DNA of 64,000 nucleotides from Mesorhizobium caraganae. GTDB lineage: Bacteria > Pseudomonadota > Alphaproteobacteria > Rhizobiales > Rhizobiaceae. Positions 46,381-55,802 of this stretch are shown piece after piece. The notes beneath the pieces are model-generated. The model was given only the letters and a program-made list of their open reading frames with translations. It did no database searches and was not told where the DNA came from. Location of the stretch: contig NZ_JAFCGY010000014.1 of the NCBI RefSeq assembly GCF_016836705.1, forward strand, positions 1-64,000, read 5' to 3'. The position numbers and the translations under genes were made by a program. The number at the start of each line of letters is the position of its first letter. The first letter of the stretch is position 1.

Positions 46381-47718
46381 TGTCGTAAGCACACGAGTTG
46401 TCCGGATTAGGTAGCACGCGAGTTGTCCGGTTTTATCGCCAGCGAATGGAGGCTGGGGATGAAGCGGGCAGCGTGGCTACAGGACCGGAGAATGCAGAAG
46501 TTTCGGGATGTTTTGAGCCGCTGGAATGGCGGCGACCTTTCGATGATGGAGGCAGGCGAGTTGCTGGGCATGTCGGAGCGGCAACTCCGGCGTTATCGCG
46601 ACCGATATGAAGAGGCCGGGGACGCTGGGTTGCTCGACCGGCGTTTGGGCAAGCTTTCGACGCGCCGGGTGCCAGCGGAAGCGATCGAGGAGATGCTGGA
46701 GCTTTATCGCCATCGTTACCTTGGCTGGAACGTGAAGCATTTCCACGAGCACCTGCTGCGCGATCACGATTTCAGCTGGGGCTACACCTTCATCAAGACG
46801 CAGCTTCATGCGGCTGGGCTGGTGGAACGGGCCAAGCGGCGCGGTGCTCACCGGCGCAAGCGCGAACGCAAGCCGTGCGAGGGAATGATGCTGCATCAGG
46901 ATGGCAGCCGTCATCAATGGCTGGCGGGTGGGCCGATGCTGGATCTGATCGTGACGATGGACGATGCGACGAGCACGATCTATTCGGCCTTCCTGATCGA
47001 GGAGGAAGGCACGGCGTCGAGCTTTCAGGGGCTCCTGGAGACGTTCGTTGCCAAGGGACTGCCATCGAGCCTCTACAGCGATCGCGGCAGCCACTATTTC
47101 GTGACGCTCAAGGCCGGCGGGACTGTCGACAAGATCCGCTTGACCCAGGTCGGCCGGGCCCTCGGGCGGCTCGGCATCGAACATATTCCAGCCTATTCTC
47201 CTGAAGCGCGGGGCCGCTCCGAGCGGATGTTCTCGACCTTGCAGGACCGGCTGCCGAGGGAACTGGCACTGGCCGGCATTGCCGATATCGAGGCCGCCAA
47301 CCGCTTCATCGCACAGACCTATCTGCCGGCCCACAATGCCCGCTTCGCCAGGCCGGCCGCGGTCGAAGACAGCGCCTTTGTCGCCGCCGACCCGCAACAA
47401 CTGGCCCAGATCCTGTGCATCGAGGAGGAGCGCGTCGTTGCCCGCGACAACACGATCGCTTTCGCGCGGCTGCGATTGCAGCTGCCGAAAAGTCCGATCC
47501 GGCATCACTTTGTCAAAGCCACCGTCAAGATCAGGCAATACCCGGATGGGACGCTTGCGATCTTCCACGGGCCGCGCCGCATTGCGCGATACATGCCTGA
47601 TGGCGCCGCAATCGAGGAAACTTGCCCCATCAGGCAAGCCGCGTGAACCGCTTCGACGCAAAACAGAAGCGGACAAATGATGTGCTACCAAACCGGACAA
47701 CTTGATTAGCTATCGACA
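46381..47718 (+). mobile_element. IS1202-like (ISNCY family) insertion sequence
   Basis: A 1338-bp complete element with one transposase gene. Imperfect terminal repeats of 37 bp begin TGTCG at 46381 and end CGACA at 47718; both contain AGTTGTCCGG and GGTAGCAC. A second copy of (C)GAGTTGTCCGG inside the left end and a related TTGTCCG inside the right end look like extra transposase sites. It is flanked by a perfect 17-bp direct repeat, in line with the long target duplications known for IS1202 relatives. Joining the flanks at one copy restores a plausible uninterrupted intergenic sequence upstream of rpmG. Confidence 0.88.
46459..47646 (+). CDS. ISNCY-family transposase
   Basis: A 395-residue transposase from ATG 46459 (a TTG at 46423 within the terminal repeat would add 12 residues). 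N-terminal helix-turn-helix: MMEAGELLGMSERQLRRYRDRY. DDE catalytic core: Asp in MMLHQDGSRHQWL, Asp in SLYSDRGSHYF, Glu in SPEARGRSERMFSTL. The C-terminal region has FARLRLQLPKSP and GHxV-type segments typical of IS1202/ISNCY. No frameshift or internal stop was seen, so the element may be active. Confidence 0.93.
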   Translation: MKRAAWLQDRRMQKFRDVLSRWNGGDLSMMEAGELLGMSERQLRRYRDRYEEAGDAGLLDRRLGKLSTRRVPAEAIEEMLELYRHRYLGWNVKHFHEHLLRDHDFSWGYTFIKTQLHAAGLVERAKRRGAHRRKRERKPCEGMMLHQDGSRHQWLAGGPMLDLIVTMDDATSTIYSAFLIEEEGTASSFQGLLETFVAKGLPSSLYSDRGSHYFVTLKAGGTVDKIRLTQVGRALGRLGIEHIPAYSPEARGRSERMFSTLQDRLPRELALAGIADIEAANRFIAQTYLPAHNARFARPAAVEDSAFVAADPQQLAQILCIEEERVVARDNTIAFARLRLQLPKSPIRHHFVKATVKIRQYPDGTLAIFHGPRRIARYMPDGAAIEETCPIRQAA

Positions 47719-47735
47719 GCCCGGCGCACCAGCTG
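47719..47735 (+). repeat. Right direct repeat (target duplication) of the IS
   Basis: Second copy of GCCCGGCGCACCAGCTG, directly after the right IS end. Confidence 0.88.
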
Positions 47736-47766
47736 TGACCCACGCAAGCCGCCCTTTGGCTTGAAA

Positions 47767-48189
47767 TCACGCGCGTTGCGCTATCGGCGCTGCCGCATTC
47801 TTCCAGTCGCCGGTGGTGTTCCACCAACGATTCGGATTGGCGCGGTCGTCCAGGCCCTTGGAGCGGCTGGCGAGGATCGGCTGAATGCGGATCACCGGCT
47901 CCTGATAGGAATGCGCCTGGAAAATCGCCTCGACGACGCGGGCGGCGAGCATCTGGTCATCGGGAAGTTCGAACGAGACCTCGACCGTGCCGGGGCGGCG
48001 GCGCAATTCGGTTTCGGCGCCGGCGGCAGCACCTTCAAGTGGCCTGTAGCGTTCGATGCCGTGCGCTGTTTGATAGGCGTTACGATCGTATTTGCCCATG
48101 GCGAGCGGGGCGATCGCGACCACGGCGTCCATGATGCGGTCGACATCGGCTGCCGGGGCCTGGAAGCTGACAAGCAGCAGGAGCGTCAT
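47767..48189 (-). CDS. NIF3/YqfO-like domain protein
   Basis: A 140-residue protein from ATG 48189 (a start at 48225 is possible). It resembles the CutA/PII-like insert domain of NIF3-family proteins: MGKYDRNAYQTAHGIERYRPLEG, then RPGTVEVSFELPDDQMLAARVVEAIFQAHSYQEPVI. In some rhizobial genomes the relatives are named structural toxin RtxA, a name the sequence does not support. The metal-binding NIF3 core domains are absent, so it is the small stand-alone domain. Last gene of the minus-strand run from topA. Confidence 0.7.
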   Translation of the reverse strand: MTLLLLVSFQAPAADVDRIMDAVVAIAPLAMGKYDRNAYQTAHGIERYRPLEGAAAGAETELRRRPGTVEVSFELPDDQMLAARVVEAIFQAHSYQEPVIRIQPILASRSKGLDDRANPNRWWNTTGDWKNAAAPIAQRA

Positions 48190-48338
48190 GCGTAACGATG
48201 TGGTTTCAAAGCCGCTGTCGATCATCGCAGTATCCTCAAACTCGGGTGTTTTGGGACACCCTTTTAGCTGAGGCCTCCTGACACGGTGCTGTCAGCAGCC
48301 ATGTCTTTGCGTTGTGGGAAAGGGCTTGCCGCGGCGGG

Positions 48339-49517
48339 CTACAACAGGAGCTTGCGGATCAGCCTGACGCTGACCAGGGCGATGTAAGCGCCGAAGAACA
48401 GGCCGAGCGACCAGCCAAATCCGGACGGGCCGAACGCATCCATGCCGATGCCGATGGCTTGCGGGCCGAGCACCATGCCGACACCGTAGCAGAGCACGAA
48501 GGCGGCGTTGGCCGAGGCCAGTTCATGGCCGGAGAGCTGGGAGCCGAGATGGGCAAGGCCGATCGTGTACATAGCGGCCACCACACCGCCCCAGACGAAC
48601 AGAAGCGCCGCCATCAGGTGCCAATTCTGAGCGAAGAACGGCATGAAGATGGTGCCGGCAAGCCCGACCGCGGCGCAAGCCAAAAGCAGATAGCGGCGGT
48701 CGCTGACGCGGTCGCTGATCATGCCGATCGGAATCTGCAGCAACACGTTGCCGAGACCGATCATGGTGAGGAGAAGGGCTGCATCCGCTTCGGAATAGCC
48801 AATGCGGTTGCCATAGACCGGGAACAGCGCAAAGCCGCCGGTCTCGACGGCGCCGAACACGAGCACGGCGGCAGTCGCCGTGGGTACCAGCCAGATGTAG
48901 CGCAGGAAGTGGCTGGTCTCGCCGTCGACCACAATGGTGGGGCTTTCGTTGCGCGCGGCCAGCACCGGTATCGCGGCCAGTGCCACCAGGACGATGATGA
49001 CCCCGAACGGCCTGAAGCCGGTGCTGCCGATATGAGCGAAGATCCACGGCCCAGCGGCAAAGCCGAGGGACAGCACGGTGGCGTAGATGCCGAGCACCAG
49101 GCCACGCCGTCGGGGCGGCGCCGATGTGCTGATCCAGAATTCCGACAGGATGAACAGCACCGTGAGCGCGATGTGCAGGACGATGCGCAGCGGGAACCAC
49201 ATCCAGAAGTCCGGGGCGAAATGGAAACCGACAAAGGCGAGAGCGCCGGCGACGATCATGCCAACCATCGTCCAGGCGACGCCGAAGCGCATCGCCAGCG
49301 GCGTGGCGAGCGGGGCGCCGGCGATCGAGGCGAGACCGGCGACCGCCGTGTTGAGGCCGATCATCGAAGCTGAATGGCCGCGCGTCTCCAGAATGACACT
49401 GAGCAGCGGCATGCCGAGGCCGATGGCGATGCCGACGACGCTGATGGACGAGATCGCAGCCACCATCGGTAGCCAGTGTACGCGTTCGTCGCCCTCTTGT
49501 TGGGTATCGACCGTCAT
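48339..49517 (-). CDS. MFS transporter
   Basis: A 392-residue membrane protein with about twelve helices (VAAISSISVVGIAIGLGMPL through LGLFFGAYIALVSVRLI). The loop between helices 2 and 3 has PLATPLAMRFG in place of the classic GxLaDrxGrR, and the second half has IPIGMISDRVSDRRYLL, a good MFS motif. It belongs to the group of YcaD-like sugar/drug porters; the substrate is unknown. It begins 40 bases after the NUDIX stop on the same strand. Confidence 0.9.
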   Translation of the reverse strand: MTVDTQQEGDERVHWLPMVAAISSISVVGIAIGLGMPLLSVILETRGHSASMIGLNTAVAGLASIAGAPLATPLAMRFGVAWTMVGMIVAGALAFVGFHFAPDFWMWFPLRIVLHIALTVLFILSEFWISTSAPPRRRGLVLGIYATVLSLGFAAGPWIFAHIGSTGFRPFGVIIVLVALAAIPVLAARNESPTIVVDGETSHFLRYIWLVPTATAAVLVFGAVETGGFALFPVYGNRIGYSEADAALLLTMIGLGNVLLQIPIGMISDRVSDRRYLLLACAAVGLAGTIFMPFFAQNWHLMAALLFVWGGVVAAMYTIGLAHLGSQLSGHELASANAAFVLCYGVGMVLGPQAIGIGMDAFGPSGFGWSLGLFFGAYIALVSVRLIRKLLL

Positions 49518-49556
49518 GGGAATGCCTGAATACTCGATGCTAGTAAATTTCGGGGG

Positions 49557-50297
49557 CTAAAGAACTTCGCGAACGAAGCGGTTGCGGACAAGCCGGTAGA
49601 ACGGCGCGGAGCCACCGGGGCGCAGCAGCGGATCGTCGGCAAGCCGCTTTTCCAGCTCCTGCAGGATCGTCCGGGTGATGTCGGGGATATCGGCCTCTCT
49701 CGCCTTGGCAAGCGGCAACCAGACCAGTTCTTCCAGCTCATTGGTCGGACCGCCACCCGGCAGCTCGACGGCGACGTCGCTGCGCCAGGCGCTGAAGAAC
49801 CTTGTGTCGAAACGACGCACGCGATTGGGCGGGGTGATGGCGCGGGCGACGAAGCGAAGCGGCGCCAACGAAGGCTGGACGCCGTGCTCGACAAAGCCCT
49901 GCCAGTCGCGCTTGTCCGTTGCGAAGGCGGCCTTGCGGCCGATGAGCAGGCCGGCTTCCTCATAGGTCTCGCGGATGGCCGAGAGCGCGATAGCGCGGGC
50001 GCGCGACCGGCTGATGCGGCCTACGCTGGCGGTGAGCTTGGCTTCTTCCTCGGGATGAAGCGCTGTGGCAACGGCAATGCGGCTGTCGGCCGGATCGGTG
50101 CGGCCGCCGGGAAAGACGAATTTGCCGGGCATGAAAGCGTGGCCGGCATGGCGCCGGCCCATCAGCACCAGCACCTCGTCGCCCTGGCGTTCCAGCAGGA
50201 TCAGAGTCGCGGCGTCGCGGGGACGCATCGGCTGGCCGCTATGGGCGATCGTGCCCCGCTCCATCCTGTCGACTTCCGCCTTGGTCATACCTTCCAT
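49557..50297 (-). CDS. NUDIX hydrolase
   Basis: A 246-residue protein. The NUDIX catalytic helix is AIRETYEEAGLLIG (REtyEEaG core, residues about 105-118), preceded by GKFVFPGGRTDPAD. The spacing between the leading glycines and the helix is enlarged by about 25 residues, as in the CoA/NUDT19-like subgroup. It probably hydrolyses a nucleoside-diphosphate-linked compound. It is part of the topA-rnr-DUF983 run, a gene order conserved in rhizobia. Confidence 0.9.
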   Translation of the reverse strand: MEGMTKAEVDRMERGTIAHSGQPMRPRDAATLILLERQGDEVLVLMGRRHAGHAFMPGKFVFPGGRTDPADSRIAVATALHPEEEAKLTASVGRISRSRARAIALSAIRETYEEAGLLIGRKAAFATDKRDWQGFVEHGVQPSLAPLRFVARAITPPNRVRRFDTRFFSAWRSDVAVELPGGGPTNELEELVWLPLAKAREADIPDITRTILQELEKRLADDPLLRPGGSAPFYRLVRNRFVREVL

Positions 50298-50383
50298 GCG
50301 CAGGACCTAGCGGAAACTTTTGGCAAACGAAAGTGGCCTTTCACGGTCGGCATGTTGCGCCAGGCGACATTGCCCGATGCGGG

Positions 50384-50854
50384 TCAGGTTCCGGGACGTG
50401 GCTCTGTCGCGTCCTTTTCGCCGCCGAAGCCGTGCATATAGAGCGCCCATTGCAGTCCGATGACGGCACCCTTGACCGGTTGCAGCAGAGCGACCGACAG
50501 CGCGATGGTCAGCGGTACCCAGATGGCGATGTGCTGCCACATGGAGAGCGTCGAGGTCGCCTCGACAGCCATAAAGGCGCCGAGAACGATGTGGCCGACA
50601 ATGACGATGACGAGATAGGCGGGCAGGTCGTCGGCGCGGTGGTGATAAAGCTCCTCGCCGCAGACACTGCATTTATCGACGCTCTTGGTGAAGCCGGCAA
50701 ACAGTTTGCCTTCGCCGCAATGCGGACAGCGGCCAAGCGCGCCGCGCTTCATCGCCGTCCATAGCGGGCGGGCGACCCGGCCCGAATGATGTTCACCGCC
50801 GAAAACCTGTTCCTGGATCCCCAGTTCGCTTGCCATCCCAAATTCTTTCGGCAT
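50384..50854 (-). CDS. DUF983 membrane protein
   Basis: A 156-residue protein with a zinc-ribbon (CPHCGEGKLFAGFTKSVDKC then VCGEELYHHRADDLPAY) followed by two membrane helices (LVIVIVGHIVLGAFMAVEA, IWVPLTIALSVALLQPVKG). This is the DUF983 layout. Function unknown. Its ATG directly follows the rnr stop codon (TAA-ATG), so the genes are coupled; an internal ATG six codons in is another possible start. Confidence 0.88.
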   Translation of the reverse strand: MPKEFGMASELGIQEQVFGGEHHSGRVARPLWTAMKRGALGRCPHCGEGKLFAGFTKSVDKCSVCGEELYHHRADDLPAYLVIVIVGHIVLGAFMAVEATSTLSMWQHIAIWVPLTIALSVALLQPVKGAVIGLQWALYMHGFGGEKDATEPRPGT

Positions 50855-53161
50855 TTACCGCCTCCTGCCGCGCGACCCCGGGCGCGATTGCGACGCACGG
50901 GCGCGGCCTTTTGCCTTGTGAAACGACCTCTTGGAGCCGGGCAGGGGCTTCGGGTCGGTCAGCATTTCGAACCGCATCGCGCCAGCCATCGGCGCCACCT
51001 CGATCAGGCGAACCTCGACGCGGTCGGCAAGCTGATAACCCTTGCCGGTGCGTTCTCCGAACAGCGATCGCGCGGTTTCGTCGTATATATAGTAATCGCC
51101 GTTCAGACTTGACACCGGGATGAAACCATCCGCGCCAAACTGCGGCAATTGGACAAATAGTCCTGCCTTGGTGACGCCGGAGATGCGCGCGTCAAAGCAG
51201 TCATCGATGCGCTCGGCGAGATAGGCGGCGATCAGCCGATCGACCGTGTCGCGCTCCGCGGCCATGGCGCGACGCTCGGTAGCGGAGATCAGCACCGCCA
51301 CTTCTTCCAGCCGCGCCTCCTCATCCTGCGTCAAGCCGCCCGGGCCAAGCCCGAGTGCGGCAATCAGTCCCCGATGCACGATCAGATCGGCATAGCGGCG
51401 GATCGGCGAGGTGAAGTGCGCGTAGCGTTTCAGGTTGAGGCCGAAATGGCCGATGTTCTTGGGCGAGTATTCGGCCTGGCTCTGCGAGCGCAGCACCACT
51501 TCGTTGACCAGCCCTTCATTGTCGGCGCCACGCACGCGCTCGAGGATGCCGTTGAACTGGGCGGGCCGCATCTGTGCGCCGCGCGCCAGCGACAGGCCGA
51601 GCGTCTGCAGGAACTCGCGCAGCGATTCCTGCTTGGCCAGTGACGGCGCGTCATGCACGCGGTAGGCCAGCGCCTGCTTCTTCGCCTCCAGCGTCTCAGC
51701 AGCGGCGACATTGGCCTGGATCATGAACTCTTCGATCAGCTTGTGGGCGTCGAGCCGTTCCGGGACGATGACGCGGTCGACGGTGCCGTCCGGCTTGAGC
51801 AGTATCTTGCGCTCCGGCAATTCGAGCTCCAGCGGCTGGCGGCCATCGCGGCCGCGCTTGAGGATGGCGTAGGCGTCCCACAGCGGCTTCAGCACCGTGT
51901 CGAGGATCGGCCCGGTCTTGTCGTCCGGCACACCGTCTATCGCCGCCTGCGCCTGCGGGTAGGCGAGCTTGGCCGCCGACTTCATCATGACGCGGTGGAA
52001 GGTATGTCGCAGCTTGCGGCCATCGGCCGAGAAGGTCATGCGCACGGCGAGCGCTGGCCGGTCCTGGCCTTCGCGCAGCGAACAGAGGTCGTTGGAGATG
52101 CGCTCGGGCAGCATCGGCACGACACGGTCAGGGAAATAGACCGAATTTCCGCGGTTCAGCGCCTCGCGGTCGAGTGCGGTGCCATAGCGGACATAGGCCG
52201 CCACATCGGCGATCGCCACGGTGGCAATCACGCCGCCCGGGTTCTTCTCGTCGAGGTCCGGCGTGGCGAACACCGCATCGTCATGGTCCTTGGCGTCGGC
52301 TGGGTCGATGGTGACCAGCGGCAGGTCGCGCCAGTCCTCGCGGTGAGCAAGCGTCGCCGGCTTGACCGCTTCGGATTCGGCGATGACGTCGGCCGGGAAA
52401 ATATGCGGAATGTCATGCGCATGAATGGCGATCATCGAGACCGCCTTTTCACTGGTCAGCGAACCCAGCACCGCCAGCACTTTTGCGCGCGGCAGGCCAT
52501 AGCGGGACGCGCGCGCTGGTTCGACCTCGACCAGGTCGCCGTTCCTGGCGCCGTTCTGGAATTCCTTGTCGACGATCAGCTCGGGTTGGCGCCGTTCCAC
52601 CGGCTCGATGCGGAAAGTGCCGTCCTCAAGGATGCGGAAGACGCCGAGCACGGCATCGGTCCGCTTCTCGAAAATCTTCATCACGCGGCCGGTATAGGCG
52701 GGGCCGTTCGGCTCATCGGTCGGGAAGGTTTTGGCCAGCACGCGGTCACCAATACCTGGCGCCGGGCCGTTGCCGCCGCGCGAGACGCGGATCGAGACGA
52801 CGGGCGGTTCGCCCGGGCCCACGGCCTCGGCCGGATGCGCCAGCAAGATGCCGTCGCCGTCGCGGCCAAAAATGTCGAGTATGGCGACATGCGGCAGGGC
52901 GCCGACACGGGCCAGCCGCTTGCGCTCCTTGGTCAGCACGCCTTCGTCCTGCAGGTCGCGCAGAATGTCCTTCAGCCAGATACGGTCGTCACCGCGCAGC
53001 GCGAACGCCTTGGCGATGTCGCGCTTTCCCGCGCGGTCGGGATTTTCGGCGATGTAGCGCAGGATTTCGTCACGCGAGGGCCGGTAGTCATCCTTGACCT
53101 TGGCCCTGGTGTCGGCGGTGCGCGGATCGCCGTGGCTTCTACCGGTGATCCTGCGCGCCAC
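50855..53161 (-). CDS. rnr: Ribonuclease R
   Basis: A 768-residue 3'-to-5' exoribonuclease. The start is the GTG at 53161, four bases after the topA stop, with AAGGGA upstream; the longer open frame would run back inside topA as an Arg-rich leader. Domains: N-terminal winged helix (SRDEILRYIAENPDRAGKRDIAKAF), cold-shock domains, RNB catalytic domain with the Asp cluster DPADAKDHDDAVFA (residues about 275-288) and RRYADLIVHR, and a C-terminal S1 domain (FDARISGVTKAGLFVQLPQFG). It degrades structured RNA. Confidence 0.95.
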   Translation of the reverse strand: MARRITGRSHGDPRTADTRAKVKDDYRPSRDEILRYIAENPDRAGKRDIAKAFALRGDDRIWLKDILRDLQDEGVLTKERKRLARVGALPHVAILDIFGRDGDGILLAHPAEAVGPGEPPVVSIRVSRGGNGPAPGIGDRVLAKTFPTDEPNGPAYTGRVMKIFEKRTDAVLGVFRILEDGTFRIEPVERRQPELIVDKEFQNGARNGDLVEVEPARASRYGLPRAKVLAVLGSLTSEKAVSMIAIHAHDIPHIFPADVIAESEAVKPATLAHREDWRDLPLVTIDPADAKDHDDAVFATPDLDEKNPGGVIATVAIADVAAYVRYGTALDREALNRGNSVYFPDRVVPMLPERISNDLCSLREGQDRPALAVRMTFSADGRKLRHTFHRVMMKSAAKLAYPQAQAAIDGVPDDKTGPILDTVLKPLWDAYAILKRGRDGRQPLELELPERKILLKPDGTVDRVIVPERLDAHKLIEEFMIQANVAAAETLEAKKQALAYRVHDAPSLAKQESLREFLQTLGLSLARGAQMRPAQFNGILERVRGADNEGLVNEVVLRSQSQAEYSPKNIGHFGLNLKRYAHFTSPIRRYADLIVHRGLIAALGLGPGGLTQDEEARLEEVAVLISATERRAMAAERDTVDRLIAAYLAERIDDCFDARISGVTKAGLFVQLPQFGADGFIPVSSLNGDYYIYDETARSLFGERTGKGYQLADRVEVRLIEVAPMAGAMRFEMLTDPKPLPGSKRSFHKAKGRARASQSRPGSRGRRR

Positions 53162-53165
53162 GCTG

Positions 53166-55802
53166 CTATCCCTTTTTCTTCGCCGCCGGCTTCTTGGTCG
53201 CCGACTTCTTGGCTGTGGTTTTCGTGGCCGCAGGAGCCTTGGCCGCTGTCGCCTTGCGGAATGGCTTCTTGCCGCCGCCGCCCTTGGCTTCCTTCTCGGC
53301 AATCAGCGCCAGCGCGTCCTCGACCGTCACCGACTGCGGATCCTTGCCCTTGGGCAGGGTCGCATTGACCTTGCCGTAGTTGACGTAAGGTCCGTATTTG
53401 CCGTCGCGCACAACGATCTTGCCGCCGCCGTCGGGATGGTCGCCGAGCTCCTTGAGTGCCGCGGCAGTGCCGCCATTGCGGCCGCCTTTGCCCTTCAACT
53501 GCTTCTCGGCGATGACCGACACGGCGCGGTTGAGGCCGATCGAGAACACGTCCTCGATGCTGTCGACATTGGTATAGGTGCCGTCATGCAGCACGAACGG
53601 ACCGTAGCGGCCGAGCCCGGCCGAGATCATCTTGCCCGACTCCGGATGCTTGCCGACATCGCGCGGCAAAGAGAGCAAAGCGAGCGCCTTCTCATGGTCG
53701 ATTGTATCCGGCGTCCAACCCTTGGGCAAGCTGGAGCGCTTGGCTTCCTTGCCGTCGCCGCGCTGGATGTAGGGGCCGAAGCGGCCTGAGCGCAGCGTGA
53801 TTTCCTCGGCGGTGTAGGGGTCCTTGCCCAGCACCTTGGTGCCGTCCTCGCCGCCGCCATTCTCGCCATTGGGGTTGGCGGCGTCGCCGAGCTGGCGGGT
53901 GAACGAACATTCCGGATAGTTCGAGCAGCCGACGAAGGCGCCGAACTTGCCGAGCTTCAGCGACAGATTGCCGGTGCCGCATTTCGGGCAGATGCGCGGA
54001 TTGGAACCGTCTTCGCGGGTGGGAAACACCAGCGGCGCCAGTTCCTCGTTCAGCGCGTCGAGCACGTCGGTGACGCGCAGTTCCTTGATGTCGGCGACGG
54101 CGCCGGAAAAATCCTTCCAGAAGTCGCGCAGCACGTCCTTCCAGGCGAGCTTGCCGTCGGAAATCTCGTCGAGCTTTTCCTCCAGCGAGGCCGTGAAGTC
54201 ATATTCGACATAGCGCTCGAAGAAGCTTTCAAGGAACGCCGACAGCAGGCGGCCCTTGGCCTGCGGCACCAGACGGCGCTTGTCGATGGTGACGTAGTCG
54301 CGGTCTTCCAGCGTCTTCAGGATCGCGGTGTAGGTCGAGGGACGGCCGATGCCGAGCTCTTCCAACTTCTTGATCAGCGACGCCTCGGAATAGCGCGGCG
54401 GCGGCTCGGTGGTGTGCTGGGTGGCGTTGATGGCCTGGCGGGCAAGCTGTTCGCCGGCGCGGATTTCCGGCAGGCGGCGGTTTTCCTCGTCCTCCGCATC
54501 ATCATCCTTCTGGTCGGTGTAGGCGGCGATGAAGCCGTCGAAGCGGACGACCGAACCGACGGCGCGAAGCTCCGCCGTGCGGGCGCCGTTGATCGCCTCG
54601 ATTTCGACCGTGGTGCGCTCGATCTCGGCCGACTGCATCTGGCTGGCGATGGCGCGCTTCCAGATCAGCTCGTAAAGCCGCAGCTGATCGGAATCGAGAT
54701 ACTGCCTGACCGAAGCCGGGGTGCGCATGAAATCGGTCGGGCGGATAGCCTCGTGCGCTTCTTGGGCGTTCTTGGCCTTGGTCGTGTACTGACGCGGCTT
54801 TTCCGGCAGATATCTGGGGCCGAATTCCTTGGCGATGGCGTCACGTGCGGCATCGATTGCCTCGGGCGCCATCTGCACGCCGTCGGTTCGCATATAGGTG
54901 ATCAGGCCAGCGGTCTCGCCGCCGATCTCCATGCCTTCATAAAGCCGCTGTGCCACCTGCATGGTGCGTGTGGCCGAAAAGCCGAGGCCGGACGAGGCCG
55001 CCTGCTGCAGCGTCGAGGTGGTGAAGGGCGGGCCGGGATTGCGCCGGGTCGGCTTGGCTTCCACCGACAGCGCCTTGAAGGTTGCGCCCTCGAGCATGCC
55101 CTTGATGTCGTCGGCCTGCGCCTTGTTGGCGATATCGAGCTTCTGCAGCTTCTTGCGCTCGAAAGCGGTCAGCCGCGCCTCGAAAGTCTCGTTGCGCGGC
55201 GTGCCCAGCAGAGCGGCGATCTGCCAGTATTCCTCGCGAATGAAGCGCTCGATTTCGGATTCGCGGTCGCAGACCAGACGCAGCGCCACCGACTGGACAC
55301 GGCCGGCCGAGCGAGCGCCCGGCAATTTGCGCCACAGCACCGGCGACAGCGTGAAGCCGACGAGATAGTCGAGCGCACGGCGGGCGAGATAGGCATCGAC
55401 CAGCGGTCCATCGATCTGGCGCGGATTGGCCATCGCTTCCAGCACCGACGATTTGGTGATGGCGTTGAAGACGACGCGGCTGACCGGCTTGTCCTTCAGC
55501 GCGCGCTTCTGCTTCAGCACTTCCAGCACATGCCAGGAAATGGCTTCGCCCTCGCGATCCGGATCGGTGGCGAGGATCAGGCCATCGGCATCCTTGACCG
55601 CCTTGGCGATGTCGGCGAGGCGCTTGCCCGACGCGGTATCGACCGCCCAGGACATGGCGAAATCCTCGTCCGGACGCACCGAGCCATCCTTGGCCGGCAG
55701 ATCGCGGACATGGCCGAACGAGGCCAGAACCTTATAGTTCTTGCCGAGGTATTTGTTGATTGTCTTTGCCTTGGCCGGCGATTCGACGACGACGACGTCC
55801 AT
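53166..55802 (-). CDS. topA: DNA topoisomerase I
   Basis: An 878-residue type IA topoisomerase that relaxes negative supercoils. Toprim domain at the N terminus (MDVVVVESPAKAKTINKYLG, LILATDPDREGEAISWH), the active-site Tyr in AGLITYMRTDGVQM (residue about 300), and LGIGRPSTYTAILKTLEDR. The C terminus has one four-Cys zinc ribbon (CPKCGTGNLSLKLGKFGAFVGC), then repeated GRFGPYxxxG-type modules and a Lys/Ala-rich tail (KKSATKKPAAKKKG). First gene of a run with rnr, DUF983 and NUDIX. Confidence 0.96.
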   Translation of the reverse strand: MDVVVVESPAKAKTINKYLGKNYKVLASFGHVRDLPAKDGSVRPDEDFAMSWAVDTASGKRLADIAKAVKDADGLILATDPDREGEAISWHVLEVLKQKRALKDKPVSRVVFNAITKSSVLEAMANPRQIDGPLVDAYLARRALDYLVGFTLSPVLWRKLPGARSAGRVQSVALRLVCDRESEIERFIREEYWQIAALLGTPRNETFEARLTAFERKKLQKLDIANKAQADDIKGMLEGATFKALSVEAKPTRRNPGPPFTTSTLQQAASSGLGFSATRTMQVAQRLYEGMEIGGETAGLITYMRTDGVQMAPEAIDAARDAIAKEFGPRYLPEKPRQYTTKAKNAQEAHEAIRPTDFMRTPASVRQYLDSDQLRLYELIWKRAIASQMQSAEIERTTVEIEAINGARTAELRAVGSVVRFDGFIAAYTDQKDDDAEDEENRRLPEIRAGEQLARQAINATQHTTEPPPRYSEASLIKKLEELGIGRPSTYTAILKTLEDRDYVTIDKRRLVPQAKGRLLSAFLESFFERYVEYDFTASLEEKLDEISDGKLAWKDVLRDFWKDFSGAVADIKELRVTDVLDALNEELAPLVFPTREDGSNPRICPKCGTGNLSLKLGKFGAFVGCSNYPECSFTRQLGDAANPNGENGGGEDGTKVLGKDPYTAEEITLRSGRFGPYIQRGDGKEAKRSSLPKGWTPDTIDHEKALALLSLPRDVGKHPESGKMISAGLGRYGPFVLHDGTYTNVDSIEDVFSIGLNRAVSVIAEKQLKGKGGRNGGTAAALKELGDHPDGGGKIVVRDGKYGPYVNYGKVNATLPKGKDPQSVTVEDALALIAEKEAKGGGGKKPFRKATAAKAPAATKTTAKKSATKKPAAKKKG

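Noticed and set aside
47767..48189. Toxin annotation (RtxA) for the NIF3-like protein
   Set aside because: The sequence matches the small CutA/PII-like NIF3 domain and has none of the RTX nonapeptide repeats.
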